Assembly (NCBI GenBank): GCA_945861575.1
Contig: CAMAVD010000007.1
Location: 1-50,165 of the forward strand
Length of the DNA: 50,165 nucleotides
Source of the DNA: Akkermansia muciniphila
Lineage (GTDB): Bacteria > Verrucomicrobiota > Verrucomicrobiia > Limisphaerales > UBA11320
Direction of reading: 5' to 3'
The notes under the pieces are model-generated. The model ran no database searches. It saw nothing but the letters and a program-made list of their open reading frames with translations, and was not told where the DNA came from. Position numbers and translations under genes: made by a program. This document shows positions 42,337-50,165 of this stretch, in pieces (position 1 is the stretch's first letter; every line of letters starts with the position of its first letter).

Positions 42337-44234
42337 TGTGGTTGCGGCAGGACGCGGATCCGAATCCGTGAGGCGGCTTCGGAACTGTGGTAGACCCGCT
42401 GGGTGGCTTTCACGAAATCCTCCGCATTGGCGCGAGGGATTCTGCAAAAGGTCTGCGGGTTTCTATCCACCAGAGGAAACCACGAGCTTTGCACGTGAAG
42501 CATCATTCGATGTCCCCGCCGGAAGGTGTGGCAGACGTCGGGCATCACCCACTCTACCGGGGTGATCTTGCCGGGCTCGAAGGGCTCTGGCTTCTCGAAA
42601 CTGTTTCGGAATTTGCCTCGCATCGCCTCCCCGCGGACCAGCTGCTGATAGCCTCCCATCTCGATACCACTCGGATTCGGATTTGGGTTCGGATGATCAC
42701 CCGGATACACATCGATCAGCTTCAGCACCCAGTCGGAGTCCGTGCCGGTGGTTGAAACGTGTAGTGCCACTCCCACCTGCCCCACCACGGTGAGGTCCTC
42801 TTCCAAGGGCTCGGTTCGATAGACCAGCACATCGGGCCGAGTGGAGGCGAAACGCTGATCATCGAGCATATGCTCCCGGGTCATGTTAACTGCTATGTTG
42901 GGAATGAAGGGGACCGGTTTGTTTGGGTCGCTGACATATTCGTCGAAACCTTGCGCTGTGGGCGCCCCTTCAGACAAAGCGGCCCCTGGCTTCAGAAAGA
43001 ACGAAACCTCACGACTTGTGGCGGGTGGCCAGGTGTCATAGCGCTTCCACTGGCAGGTCCCGGTTTCGAAGACATACGCTTCGGGGAGTGTCGGCGGTCC
43101 GTTGCTTTTCAGCAGCGCCTTGAAGAAGGGGAGCTCGATCTGTTGCCGGAAGAACTCCGCCGTTTGGGATCGGAATTGGATGTCTCCGAGTTTCTCCCCC
43201 GGCCCGGTATGCCATTGCCCATGTGACCAGGGACCCATGACCAGAACATTGTAGGCGCCCGGATTCTGCCGTTCGATGGATCGATAGGTTTCCAGGGCTC
43301 CGAAGAGATCTTCGGCATCAAACCAGCCGCCGACTGTCATGACGGCTGCCTTGATGTTTTTCAGGTGGGGCCGGATGTTCCGGGCCTGCCAGTAGCTGTC
43401 GTAGGTTTCGTGCTCCAACAACTCATTCCAATAGGGCGTTGCCCCTTTGAAGTGAAGCGCGTCCGCGTTCGCCAGCGGGCCTAGGTTGAGGAAGAACTCG
43501 TAGCCATTCGGAGTTTCGTAGTCGAAGGGCCGTGTTTGCTCGCGGGTGGGCTTCTCCAACTTCTGCTCGAAGGTGGCCAGGAAACCGAACCCGTGAGGAA
43601 GGTAGAGAGCGCCGTTGTGTCTGAAGTCGTCCCCGATGAACCAATCGGCAATCGGGGCTTGGGGCGACACAGCCTTCAGCGCAGGATGCGAATCGATGGC
43701 ACCGCAGGACGAGTAGAACCCAGGATAGGACACGCCCGTCATCCCCACTTTCCCATTGTTCCCTGGAATAGTCTTCACCATCCAGTCGATGGTGTCCCAG
43801 GCATCGGTGCTCTCGTCGATGTCCGATGGTTTTTCTTTCTTGGGAAGGATCGGACGCACATGTACGAATTGACCCTGTGAACCATTGCGTCCGCGGACAT
43901 CCTGTGATGCGAAGATGAATTTTTCACGCGCGAACCATTTGATGAGTCGAGCGGGTTCGGGGTAGGCGTCGACGCCATACGGACGATTTCCGTAGGGAGT
44001 GCGGGTAAAGAGGATGGGATACTGCGTGTCGGTATCCTTGGGCGCGTACCACACGGTGTAGAGTTTGACGCCATCCCGCATGGGAACGAGTCGCTCGTAC
44101 TTGGTGTAATTCTCCTCCAGCCAGGCCCTATCGATCGGTTCTAATTTGTCTGCGGCTTGGGCGGTTAATGGTCCCTGGAAAAGGACCCAAATCGCGGTCA
44201 TCACGAGGAGGGAAAGAGAAGTCGTGGTTCTCAT
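42327..44234 (-). CDS. CocE/NonD family hydrolase (X-Pro dipeptidyl-peptidase S15-like)
   Basis: A 635-residue exported serine hydrolase. After a signal peptide (hydrophobic about 8-26, TAQA cleavage) comes the alpha/beta-hydrolase domain with RDGVKLYTVWYAP, QDVRGRNGSQG and the nucleophile elbow GMTGVSYPG (Ser169). The later GGWFDAED and GPWSHGQWH supply the expected acid and histidine regions. The C-terminal part (from about 430) is the X-Pro/CocE jelly-roll domain. Members cleave proline dipeptides, cephalosporin-type or ester bonds; the substrate is unknown. The last residues (RIRIRVLPQPQPR) run into a LysR remnant and may be altered. Confidence 0.9.
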   Translation of the reverse strand: MRTTTSLSLLVMTAIWVLFQGPLTAQAADKLEPIDRAWLEENYTKYERLVPMRDGVKLYTVWYAPKDTDTQYPILFTRTPYGNRPYGVDAYPEPARLIKWFAREKFIFASQDVRGRNGSQGQFVHVRPILPKKEKPSDIDESTDAWDTIDWMVKTIPGNNGKVGMTGVSYPGFYSSCGAIDSHPALKAVSPQAPIADWFIGDDFRHNGALYLPHGFGFLATFEQKLEKPTREQTRPFDYETPNGYEFFLNLGPLANADALHFKGATPYWNELLEHETYDSYWQARNIRPHLKNIKAAVMTVGGWFDAEDLFGALETYRSIERQNPGAYNVLVMGPWSHGQWHTGPGEKLGDIQFRSQTAEFFRQQIELPFFKALLKSNGPPTLPEAYVFETGTCQWKRYDTWPPATSREVSFFLKPGAALSEGAPTAQGFDEYVSDPNKPVPFIPNIAVNMTREHMLDDQRFASTRPDVLVYRTEPLEEDLTVVGQVGVALHVSTTGTDSDWVLKLIDVYPGDHPNPNPNPSGIEMGGYQQLVRGEAMRGKFRNSFEKPEPFEPGKITPVEWVMPDVCHTFRRGHRMMLHVQSSWFPLVDRNPQTFCRIPRANAEDFVKATQRVYHSSEAASRIRIRVLPQPQPR

Positions 44235-44308
44235 AGGCCACCCATTTGCAATGGTTGGAGGCGGTCTGTCCAGCGCTCATTTCGCCGCTGCGAATCAGCA
44301 CTGTCTCG

Positions 44309-45967
44309 TCACTTCGGCGTGTGGCTGCCTTCTTTCTTGTTATCGTCGTCGAAGGGTTCCTTGAGGGCTCGGATCCCTTCCTCCACCAAGTCCTCCCCCA
44401 CCTGGGTGGCCGCTGTGGTCTGACGTCGGAGGGTTCGGACCGAGACGTGCGCGAGTCGGCTCAACCCGCGTGGGGTGAACATGTATTGGGCGATTGAAGC
44501 GATACCAAGCAACGGATTGAACTCCCGCATGTTCCTCATCACCTGCAGAAGTTCCCGGGCGGGCCGTTCGGCTGGCTCCCTCACTGTGTGGAGAAGGTTG
44601 AGAAACACGAGGCAGAGCAGGAGGGATCCGACGATCACGACATGGTACTTCGTCAGCGGTTGCCCCAGCCAAGTTCCCATGTGTTCGTCTGGAAGATGAT
44701 AGAGCACCCAAGCACCCAGCGGTGGGCCGAGCGACCAGAGCATGCGTGTGAGGCTCAGATAAATGGAGATGTAGTGGGTCTTCCTCGTGGACGGCACCAT
44801 CTTGATCATCACGCCGAATTGGCAGAGCTCAAATCCGGAAAACATGAAGCCCGTGACGAAGTAGTTCAGATAGAGATGGAAGTATCTCTCGGGTCCAGCG
44901 AATAGCCAGCAGGCCGCCGCCGTTTGAAGCCAGATGAGGGCGGTGGTGATCAAGACCGGCTTGTTCCCATAGCGATCGCTCAAGGGACCCCAGGTCTTTA
45001 GCGAGATCAGCCCACCTAGGGTGGATAGGGTGGTGAGCAGTGCCAGATCTCCGATCGACCGTTTGAGTTCGGTGAGAACAAACACGCTGTAGAACGGATT
45101 GCCAGCGTATAGAAACATTCCGAACAGCCCGGTGAAGACGATCAGGCGAACAAAGTTCTGATCCTGAAGTGTGGTGGAGAGGGTATGGGGCACTTCCTCT
45201 ACGGGCTGTCGAACCGTGACCGATGTAGGAAACTTCATCCGCAGGAAATAGAAGAGTCCGCAGAAGCGCGCCAGGGAGGCGGCAAGGAAGATGCCCGCGA
45301 AGATGGCGAGGGCGTTGTCGTAAGCGTCCGCCAACTGCCCAGCTGCCAGCGTTATCACCAAGCTCCACGCTCCGAAGATCATGTTCCGCTGACCAAAATA
45401 TTTTCCGCGGATATTCAATGGCACGAGGTCCGAGACTGCGGCCGACCACGCCACGCTACCCACGCTATTCGCCAAGGTGGATGTCAGCACCACCAGCCCG
45501 AAGACCCAGTCCCTGGTTGATCCCTCCAGCCATGGAAAACAGGGCAGCAGCATCCAGGGAATCGCGTTCACCGTGAAAGCCAGCCCAATGATACGGCGCA
45601 GATTGTAACGGCGTTGAAGGAAGCCGGTAATCGGAGGTTGGATGAAAAGACAGAGAAACGGTGTGAGAGCGAGGAACGCCACTGCCGAGTTGCCCCAATG
45701 AAGCACCTTCACCGCGAACGCGATCAAGAAGGGCAGATTCCCCGTCGTGAGATGTAGCATCGGGACGCTGAAGCACGCCTCTATGGTGCAATACTTCAGC
45801 GACAGCAGCAGCTCACGTTTGCGGATCGACAACACAGCGGGTCCATCGAAGGGCAATCCCGACTCTCGCGGAAGTAAAATCGTGGGTTTGGGATTGATTC
45901 CCCGTCGCCCGTTCTCTATTTGGATTGCTGCACACAGATTAAGAGGAGGAGGTTTCCGTGTTTTCAT
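44309..45967 (-). CDS. MFS transporter
   Basis: A major facilitator protein of up to 552 residues with about twelve helices (LPFLIAFAVKVLHWGN onward to about residue 480) and a cytoplasmic basic tail of about 60 residues. GPLSDRYGNKPVLI in the middle corresponds to the MFS loop motif. The substrate is not evident. The start is uncertain: ATG at 45967 (MKTRKPPPLN) overlaps the start of the divergent pseudopilin by about 10 bp. GTG at 45835 (VLSIRKRELLL) would give a protein starting right at the first helices and leave room for both promoters. Confidence 0.85.
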   Translation of the reverse strand: MKTRKPPPLNLCAAIQIENGRRGINPKPTILLPRESGLPFDGPAVLSIRKRELLLSLKYCTIEACFSVPMLHLTTGNLPFLIAFAVKVLHWGNSAVAFLALTPFLCLFIQPPITGFLQRRYNLRRIIGLAFTVNAIPWMLLPCFPWLEGSTRDWVFGLVVLTSTLANSVGSVAWSAAVSDLVPLNIRGKYFGQRNMIFGAWSLVITLAAGQLADAYDNALAIFAGIFLAASLARFCGLFYFLRMKFPTSVTVRQPVEEVPHTLSTTLQDQNFVRLIVFTGLFGMFLYAGNPFYSVFVLTELKRSIGDLALLTTLSTLGGLISLKTWGPLSDRYGNKPVLITTALIWLQTAAACWLFAGPERYFHLYLNYFVTGFMFSGFELCQFGVMIKMVPSTRKTHYISIYLSLTRMLWSLGPPLGAWVLYHLPDEHMGTWLGQPLTKYHVVIVGSLLLCLVFLNLLHTVREPAERPARELLQVMRNMREFNPLLGIASIAQYMFTPRGLSRLAHVSVRTLRRQTTAATQVGEDLVEEGIRALKEPFDDDNKKEGSHTPK

Positions 45968-46647
45968 CAAAGAGAGGAAGAGTTACATCCGTTTCACATC
46001 ACCATTCCTGCGGGCTTTCCCTGCTCGAGGTACTGGTGGTTTTCGCCATCATTACCATGCTCGCCGCCATCGCCTTACCCGGCATGGCCAAAGTCCGCCG
46101 ATCCGCTCGCGACCTGGGTTGTATCAACAATCTTCGGGAATGGGGCCGTGCCACAGCCATCTATACTTCCGACAATCAAGACCGTCTCCCCAAGGATGGG
46201 AGTCCAAATGGACTCTCCAAGGACGAGGGCTGGTATGTGGAACTTCCAAGGATCCTACTTCTTCCCCCGTACGCCGATTCCTCCTGGCGAACCAACCCTG
46301 TGATCCAACCTGGTCCGTCCCCGTGGATTTGCCCCTCCAACCCCCGTCGAAGCAACGGTAACAATCTTTTCCACTATTGCCTCAACGAACATGTCAATGG
46401 ACGCGGCGGCGGACGTCGGGCGGATGTCAGCAACATCCGCAAACCCAGCTCCACCGTCTGGCTCTTCGATAACGGTAAGCTGGCGGCTGTCGCCCAGCAG
46501 AACAACGTCCATACCAATCTGCATAAAGGCGGAGCCCACTTCCTTTTCCTCGATGGTCACGTCAGTCACTATCCCAATTCTAGCTATTGGGACTTTGAGA
46601 CCAACAAAGGCCTGACGAACCACCCCGACCTCCGCTGGATACCGTAA
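45958..46647 (+). CDS. Type II secretion-like pseudopilin (H-X9-DG type)
   Basis: A 229-residue prepilin-like protein of the kind found in dozens of copies in Verrucomicrobia and Planctomycetes. The leader ends at Gly19, before LSLLEVLVVFAIITMLAAIA, with Glu at position +5, the prepilin peptidase site. The globular part has the C-terminal motif HKGGAHFLFLDG, exactly H-X9-DG. Start is GTG at 45958, the only start that keeps the leader. It is divergent from the MFS gene with overlapping 5' ends and convergent with mnmG. The function of these stand-alone pseudopilins is unknown. Confidence 0.88.
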   Translation: MFSSKRGRVTSVSHHHSCGLSLLEVLVVFAIITMLAAIALPGMAKVRRSARDLGCINNLREWGRATAIYTSDNQDRLPKDGSPNGLSKDEGWYVELPRILLLPPYADSSWRTNPVIQPGPSPWICPSNPRRSNGNNLFHYCLNEHVNGRGGGRRADVSNIRKPSSTVWLFDNGKLAAVAQQNNVHTNLHKGGAHFLFLDGHVSHYPNSSYWDFETNKGLTNHPDLRWIP

Positions 46648-46731
46648 TGAACCTTGCTCTCAGTGCTGCATACCAACAGACCTGTTGCGCACCTTGACGA
46701 GACAGGTCCCCTCCCCCTGGAGGCCTCCAAT

Positions 46732-46747
46732 TGTTCCACGTGGAACA
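46732..46747. promoter_or_regulatory. parS site (ParB binding)
   Basis: TGTTCCACGTGGAACA is a perfect 16-bp palindrome matching the ParB target seen in several phyla (core GTTCCACGTGGAAC). It lies between the pseudopilin and mnmG. With a second copy 1.3 kb away, it points to chromosome segregation near the origin. Confidence 0.85.
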
Positions 46748-46778
46748 AACCCACCGGAAGCGTCCCTCGCTTCGGGTC

Positions 46779-48773
46779 TCAGAGATCCCCGCAGCAGCTG
46801 TTGTGGGCGCTGGGCTCGTCTCCATGTTCTTCGGCGGCGCAGCCTTGCTCGGGGCTGTCTTTCGTTGTGGGAAGCTCGGATGGAAGGGCATTTCCGCGCT
46901 TGAGGCTGATGAGCAGAATGCTGATGTCAGCAGGGCTGACGCCGCTGATCCTGCTGGCTTGTCCTATAGTGCGGGGACGGATTTCGCTTAGCTTCTGCCG
47001 GGCTTCTCTCCGTAGGCTATGGACCAGGCCATAGTCCAGCCGGGCGGGAATCTGTTTGTCTTCCATCGTCTTGAAGCGAACTACCTCGGCCTCCTGTCTC
47101 TCGATATAGGACTCATACTTCAGTCGGATCTCTACCTGCTCGCTGACTTCCCTGGGAAGATCGGTGCGCGCGCTAGGGATCTGTGCGTATGTCATTTCCG
47201 GTCGCCTGAGCATCTTGGCCAGGGATTCCCCGTTAAGCCGGGTTTGCTCGAGACGATCTACCTCCTGGTTCACCAGGTTGCTTTTGATCTCGAACTGACG
47301 AAAGTTCCTTTCGGGCAAAAGCCCGATTTCCCAGCCCAGGGGACTGAGTCGCTCGTCGGCATTATCCTGTCGTAGCAAGAGTCGATACTCTGCGCGGCTA
47401 GTGAACATCCGATAAGGCTCGAGCGTTCCTTTCGTCACCAGGTCATCGATCAGGACTCCGATGTAACCCTGATCTCTTCCGATAACCACTGGCTCAAGCC
47501 CTTTTACTCTCCGTGCGGCGTTAATGCCGGCCATCAGCCCTTGAGCTCCTGCTTCCTCATATCCGGAAGTGCCATTGATCTGGCCGGCCAGGAAGAGATT
47601 CCGACAGCTCTTGGTCTCCAGCGATGGATGCAATTGGGTGGGAAAGGCAAAATCATATTCCACCGCATAGGCCGGTCGCATGATCTCTGCTTTCTCACAT
47701 CCAATAATCGTGCGCACCATTGCAACCTGGACCTCGAAAGGTAGACTCGTCGAGAAGCCGTTCACATAGATCTCATCCGTCGTCACCCCTTCGGGTTCCA
47801 GAAAGATCTGATGCCGTTCCTTCTCTGCGAACTTCACGATCTTATCCTCAATCGATGGACAATACCGAGGTCCGATCCCTTCAATCACTCCCGAATACAT
47901 GGGGGACTTGTGCAGATTCGCACGAATGATCTCCGCCGTCTGAGTCGTCGTGTAGGTGATATAACAGTCCAACTGCCCGTTCAGACGGTCCAAAACCGAC
48001 CCTGGAGGATACTTTCCGTTCGATCTCCCTAACTCCGCCGCCGCCACCCCTGAATGTTCCACGTGGAACAAATCTTCTTTCCAGTAGCTAAAGTAGGGCA
48101 CGGGTTCGTCGCCGTGTTGCTTCTCGGTCTTGCTGAAGTCGATCGAACTTCGGACGAGTCGGGGTGGGGTGCCGGTCTTAAGTCGACCGAGTTGTAGTCC
48201 GACTTCCGATAGTGACGCGCTGAGTCCCATGGCTGCGGCCTCACCTGCCCGGCCGCCAGAGCTCTGGGTCGATCCGATATGCATGAGCCCGCGAAGGAAG
48301 GTGCCGGTGGTGATGACGATGCATTTTCCCTGATATTGGACGCCCAGGGTTGTTTCCACGCCTTTGATTTGGCCATCGACATGGATAAGCCGGGCGCTCT
48401 GACCTTGTTTGCAGTCGAGATTGGGCTGCCGTTCACAAATCCATTTGAGCCGAAACTGGTAGGCCTTCTTATCGCACTGCGCGCGCGGGGCCCATACAGA
48501 AGGGCCTTTTTTGGTGTTCAGCATGCGGAATTGAATTCCAGTCATGTCTGTGACCTTCCCCATCTCGCCTCCTAAGGCATCAATCTCACGGGTCAGATGG
48601 CCCTTTGCGAGCCCGCCGATGGCCGGATTGCAGGACATCTGGCCGATTGTGTCCAAGTTTATCGTTAACAGCAAGGTTGTACACCCCATTCGCGCCGACG
48701 CCAATGCAGCTTCAACCCCCGCATGCCCCGCACCGATAACGATAACGTCGTATTCTTTTGGATAAACGAACAT
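46779..48773 (-). CDS. mnmG: tRNA uridine-5-carboxymethylaminomethyl modification enzyme MnmG (GidA)
   Basis: A 664-residue FAD enzyme which, with MnmE, modifies the wobble uridine of several tRNAs. It has the FAD fold VIVIGAGHAGVEAALASARM (11-30), the signature SCNPAIGGLAKGHLTREIDA, GTFLRGLMHIG, and the C-terminal helical domain (IRPRTIGQASRISGVSPADI) that contacts MnmE. ATG at 48773 gives the usual MFVYPKEYDV start; the open frame upstream to 49169 is antisense to the permease gene and is not coding. It is about 35 residues longer than usual because of an insertion near 230-260, which carries a parS site, and a longer C-terminus. No mnmE or rsmG is adjacent. Confidence 0.95.
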   Translation of the reverse strand: MFVYPKEYDVIVIGAGHAGVEAALASARMGCTTLLLTINLDTIGQMSCNPAIGGLAKGHLTREIDALGGEMGKVTDMTGIQFRMLNTKKGPSVWAPRAQCDKKAYQFRLKWICERQPNLDCKQGQSARLIHVDGQIKGVETTLGVQYQGKCIVITTGTFLRGLMHIGSTQSSGGRAGEAAAMGLSASLSEVGLQLGRLKTGTPPRLVRSSIDFSKTEKQHGDEPVPYFSYWKEDLFHVEHSGVAAAELGRSNGKYPPGSVLDRLNGQLDCYITYTTTQTAEIIRANLHKSPMYSGVIEGIGPRYCPSIEDKIVKFAEKERHQIFLEPEGVTTDEIYVNGFSTSLPFEVQVAMVRTIIGCEKAEIMRPAYAVEYDFAFPTQLHPSLETKSCRNLFLAGQINGTSGYEEAGAQGLMAGINAARRVKGLEPVVIGRDQGYIGVLIDDLVTKGTLEPYRMFTSRAEYRLLLRQDNADERLSPLGWEIGLLPERNFRQFEIKSNLVNQEVDRLEQTRLNGESLAKMLRRPEMTYAQIPSARTDLPREVSEQVEIRLKYESYIERQEAEVVRFKTMEDKQIPARLDYGLVHSLRREARQKLSEIRPRTIGQASRISGVSPADISILLISLKRGNALPSELPTTKDSPEQGCAAEEHGDEPSAHNSCCGDL
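48055..48070. promoter_or_regulatory. parS site inside mnmG
   Basis: A second perfect TGTTCCACGTGGAACA lies within the mnmG coding sequence and is read there as FHVEH (residues about 235-240), in a segment that looks like an insertion relative to shorter MnmG proteins. Confidence 0.85.
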
Positions 48774-48903
48774 GTCAGGGACAGTCTGAAGGAACTTGGA
48801 TGAAAGTTCAATGCGGAGGAGGAGACTTCGGAGTTCCCTGGCGGGCGTGCCTCTGCAATGGTCTGGCCGTGAACGATGCCGACCCTCGTCCGTCGGAGCC
48901 GAC

Positions 48904-50165
48904 ATGAGCGGAGGACTTCTCAGAAATACGCTTTGGGTCTCGCTTGGAGCGGGAATTTTTTCCGTAGGTCTTGGAGCCGCGGTGGCGTTGGCGATGCAAA
49001 CCTTCAGGCCTCGGCTGCGACGTCTTATCTGGATTGGGACGACCATGGCCTTCGTGGTTCCTCCATTTCTCAGCGCGAGCACTTGGATGGAGACCTGGGC
49101 CTGGGTCAGCGTTTGCTTGGGGGCTTCGCAGTCCGAGCGCGTGGCTCCCTTGGCTGCGGCGGCACTCATAGCTCTCCACTTCTGGCCTCTCGCCTGCTTG
49201 GCGTTGGACGCTGCGTGGCGTCGGATTCCGCGCGAGCTTTGGGAATCCGAACCCGCGCTCCATGGCTGGGCCTTGTTGCGTCATCTGCTCTGGCCGGAAG
49301 CGCGTGGGGTCGTGGCACTGATGTTCATGGTTTCGGTCGTTCTCGCCATGAATCATTTCACCATCCCATCCCTGCTGCAGGTGAAGGTGCTTCTCGCAGA
49401 GGTCTGGGTGGGTTACTCGACGCAGCTCAGCGCGGTGGATGCCTGGGCCGCGGGCTGGCCGCTGGTGGTCCTTCCGATCGTTCTCCTCTGGCTGTTTCGA
49501 AACCGACCCTTTGAAACGGTGCATTCGACGGATCGACTGGAGGCTCCATGTCTGAGTCGTGGATTGGGGCCGAGTTGGGTGCGATGCACCCGCGTGGTTA
49601 CCTTCGGCACGCTGGGAGTCTCGATGGTCTGGCCGCTTCTCGCTGTCACCGGCAGTGCATCGACTTGGACGGCTCTCGTCCCGGCTTTTCTCGCGGCCGT
49701 TCGCCCACTGTGGCTGTCGTTTGCCTATTCAGGTCTCGCCGCCACGGCCCTTGTCGGCGTGTCGCTTGCTTGCCAGTGCGCTCCAGGTGTTCAACGTGTC
49801 CCTGCGAAAGGGTGGGGCTGGATCTCATGGATCCTCTGGACTCTCTTTCTCGTGCCGGGCTTTCTACTCGCTCTGGGCTTGCTGACGATCGGAACGGCTT
49901 GGCCGGCTCTCGATTTTATCCGTCAATCACCCGCCTGGGCCTTCCTTGGTTTGCTGGTCCATTACGCTGCCATCGGTTGGGCGGCAACGGCCCTGGCACT
50001 TTCCCGCGTGGATCGAGATCTTCTGAATAGCGCGGAGCTTCTCCCCATTTCTCGTTGGTGTCGGCTCCGCCGTATCATTCTGCCCCAAGTTTCCGGCAGG
50101 ATCGCCGCCGCCTGGTATTGTGTCTATCTCCTGGCGCTTTGGGATGTGGAGATACCGCTGCTCCT
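48904..50165 (+). CDS. ABC transporter permease (FbpB/ThiP-like, two permease units), cut by window end
   Basis: The frame is open from ATG 48904 through the window edge, at least 420 residues. GGAG lies 5 nt before this ATG; a further ATG at 48811 is in frame but adds a basic stretch. The protein is highly hydrophobic, with two permease units. Each shows an EAA-type cytoplasmic loop: RELWESEPALHGWALLRHLL in the first and LLNSAELLPISRWCRLRRII before LPQ in the second. Double-length permeases of this kind serve iron(III), thiamine, phosphonate or sulfate uptake; the substrate would be clearer from the ATPase and binding protein, which lie outside. It is divergent from mnmG. Confidence 0.8.
   Translation, partial: MSGGLLRNTLWVSLGAGIFSVGLGAAVALAMQTFRPRLRRLIWIGTTMAFVVPPFLSASTWMETWAWVSVCLGASQSERVAPLAAAALIALHFWPLACLALDAAWRRIPRELWESEPALHGWALLRHLLWPEARGVVALMFMVSVVLAMNHFTIPSLLQVKVLLAEVWVGYSTQLSAVDAWAAGWPLVVLPIVLLWLFRNRPFETVHSTDRLEAPCLSRGLGPSWVRCTRVVTFGTLGVSMVWPLLAVTGSASTWTALVPAFLAAVRPLWLSFAYSGLAATALVGVSLACQCAPGVQRVPAKGWGWISWILWTLFLVPGFLLALGLLTIGTAWPALDFIRQSPAWAFLGLLVHYAAIGWAATALALSRVDRDLLNSAELLPISRWCRLRRIILPQVSGRIAAAWYCVYLLALWDVEIPLL

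Noticed and set aside
48774-49169. N-terminal extension of MnmG
   Set aside because: It is antisense to the permease gene and has no MnmG homology; MFVYPKEYDV is the normal start.
48876-49514. A 212-residue plus-strand frame
   Set aside because: Low-complexity composition; the true gene is the hydrophobic frame from 48904, which runs off the window end.

Overview
The window reads as about 50 kb of a Verrucomicrobiota chromosome, possibly Limisphaerales/Pedosphaera-like. The phylum call is inference. It rests on a paired DUF1549/DUF1553 cytochrome protein and DUF1501 protein, a lamin-tail-domain secreted protein, an H-X9-DG pseudopilin, a Gram-negative lipid A/LPS gene set (lpxL-type, lpxK, waaF) and weak Shine-Dalgarno use. 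Two ParB-binding parS palindromes at mnmG, and DnaA boxes in front of dnaN, suggest an origin-proximal region. No rRNA, tRNA or CRISPR array was seen.

Layout. 1-743: a truncated REP-associated transposase (RAYT) gene, a REP-like inverted repeat and a toxin-antitoxin remnant. 744-4934: an esterase, a Rieske/cytochrome b-c respiratory pair and a divergent Ser/Thr kinase. 4967-9313: a minus-strand envelope block (waaF, lpxL-type acyltransferase, lpxK) plus a TIM-barrel isomerase. 9437-13523: a DNA glycosylase remnant, the lamin-tail protein, and homoserine kinase thrB divergent from thrH. 13608-15905: a TPR protein and an unrecognised Gly/Arg/Pro-rich protein.

16188-23885 is a plus-strand run: yebC, an MMPL/HpnN-like exporter, an exported repeat protein I do not recognise, and mlaE-mlaF-mlaD. 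It looks like an envelope lipid-trafficking locus. A two-way terminator separates it from a convergent minus-strand signalling operon (29784 down to 24039): CheX phosphatase, REC-pseudoREC-STAS protein, exported protein, TPR protein, FlgN-like protein and NtrC-type activator. An HDOD gene diverges from it. It resembles a chemotaxis or stress-signalling module, yet no receptors, CheA or flagellar genes are visible.

31115-39639 carries a cysteine desulfurase, dnaN, the nitrogen pair glnB-amtB, and the DUF1549/1553-DUF1501 pair. 39606-42336 is a decayed island. It holds a frameshifted GspE/PilB fragment, a pilin-like fragment, a candidate structured RNA, a palindromic MITE-like element with a second end copy, an intact zinc-ribbon PH-domain protein, and PH and LysR remnants. 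42327-50165 holds an S15-type hydrolase, an MFS transporter, a pseudopilin, mnmG with the parS sites, and an ABC permease cut by the window end.
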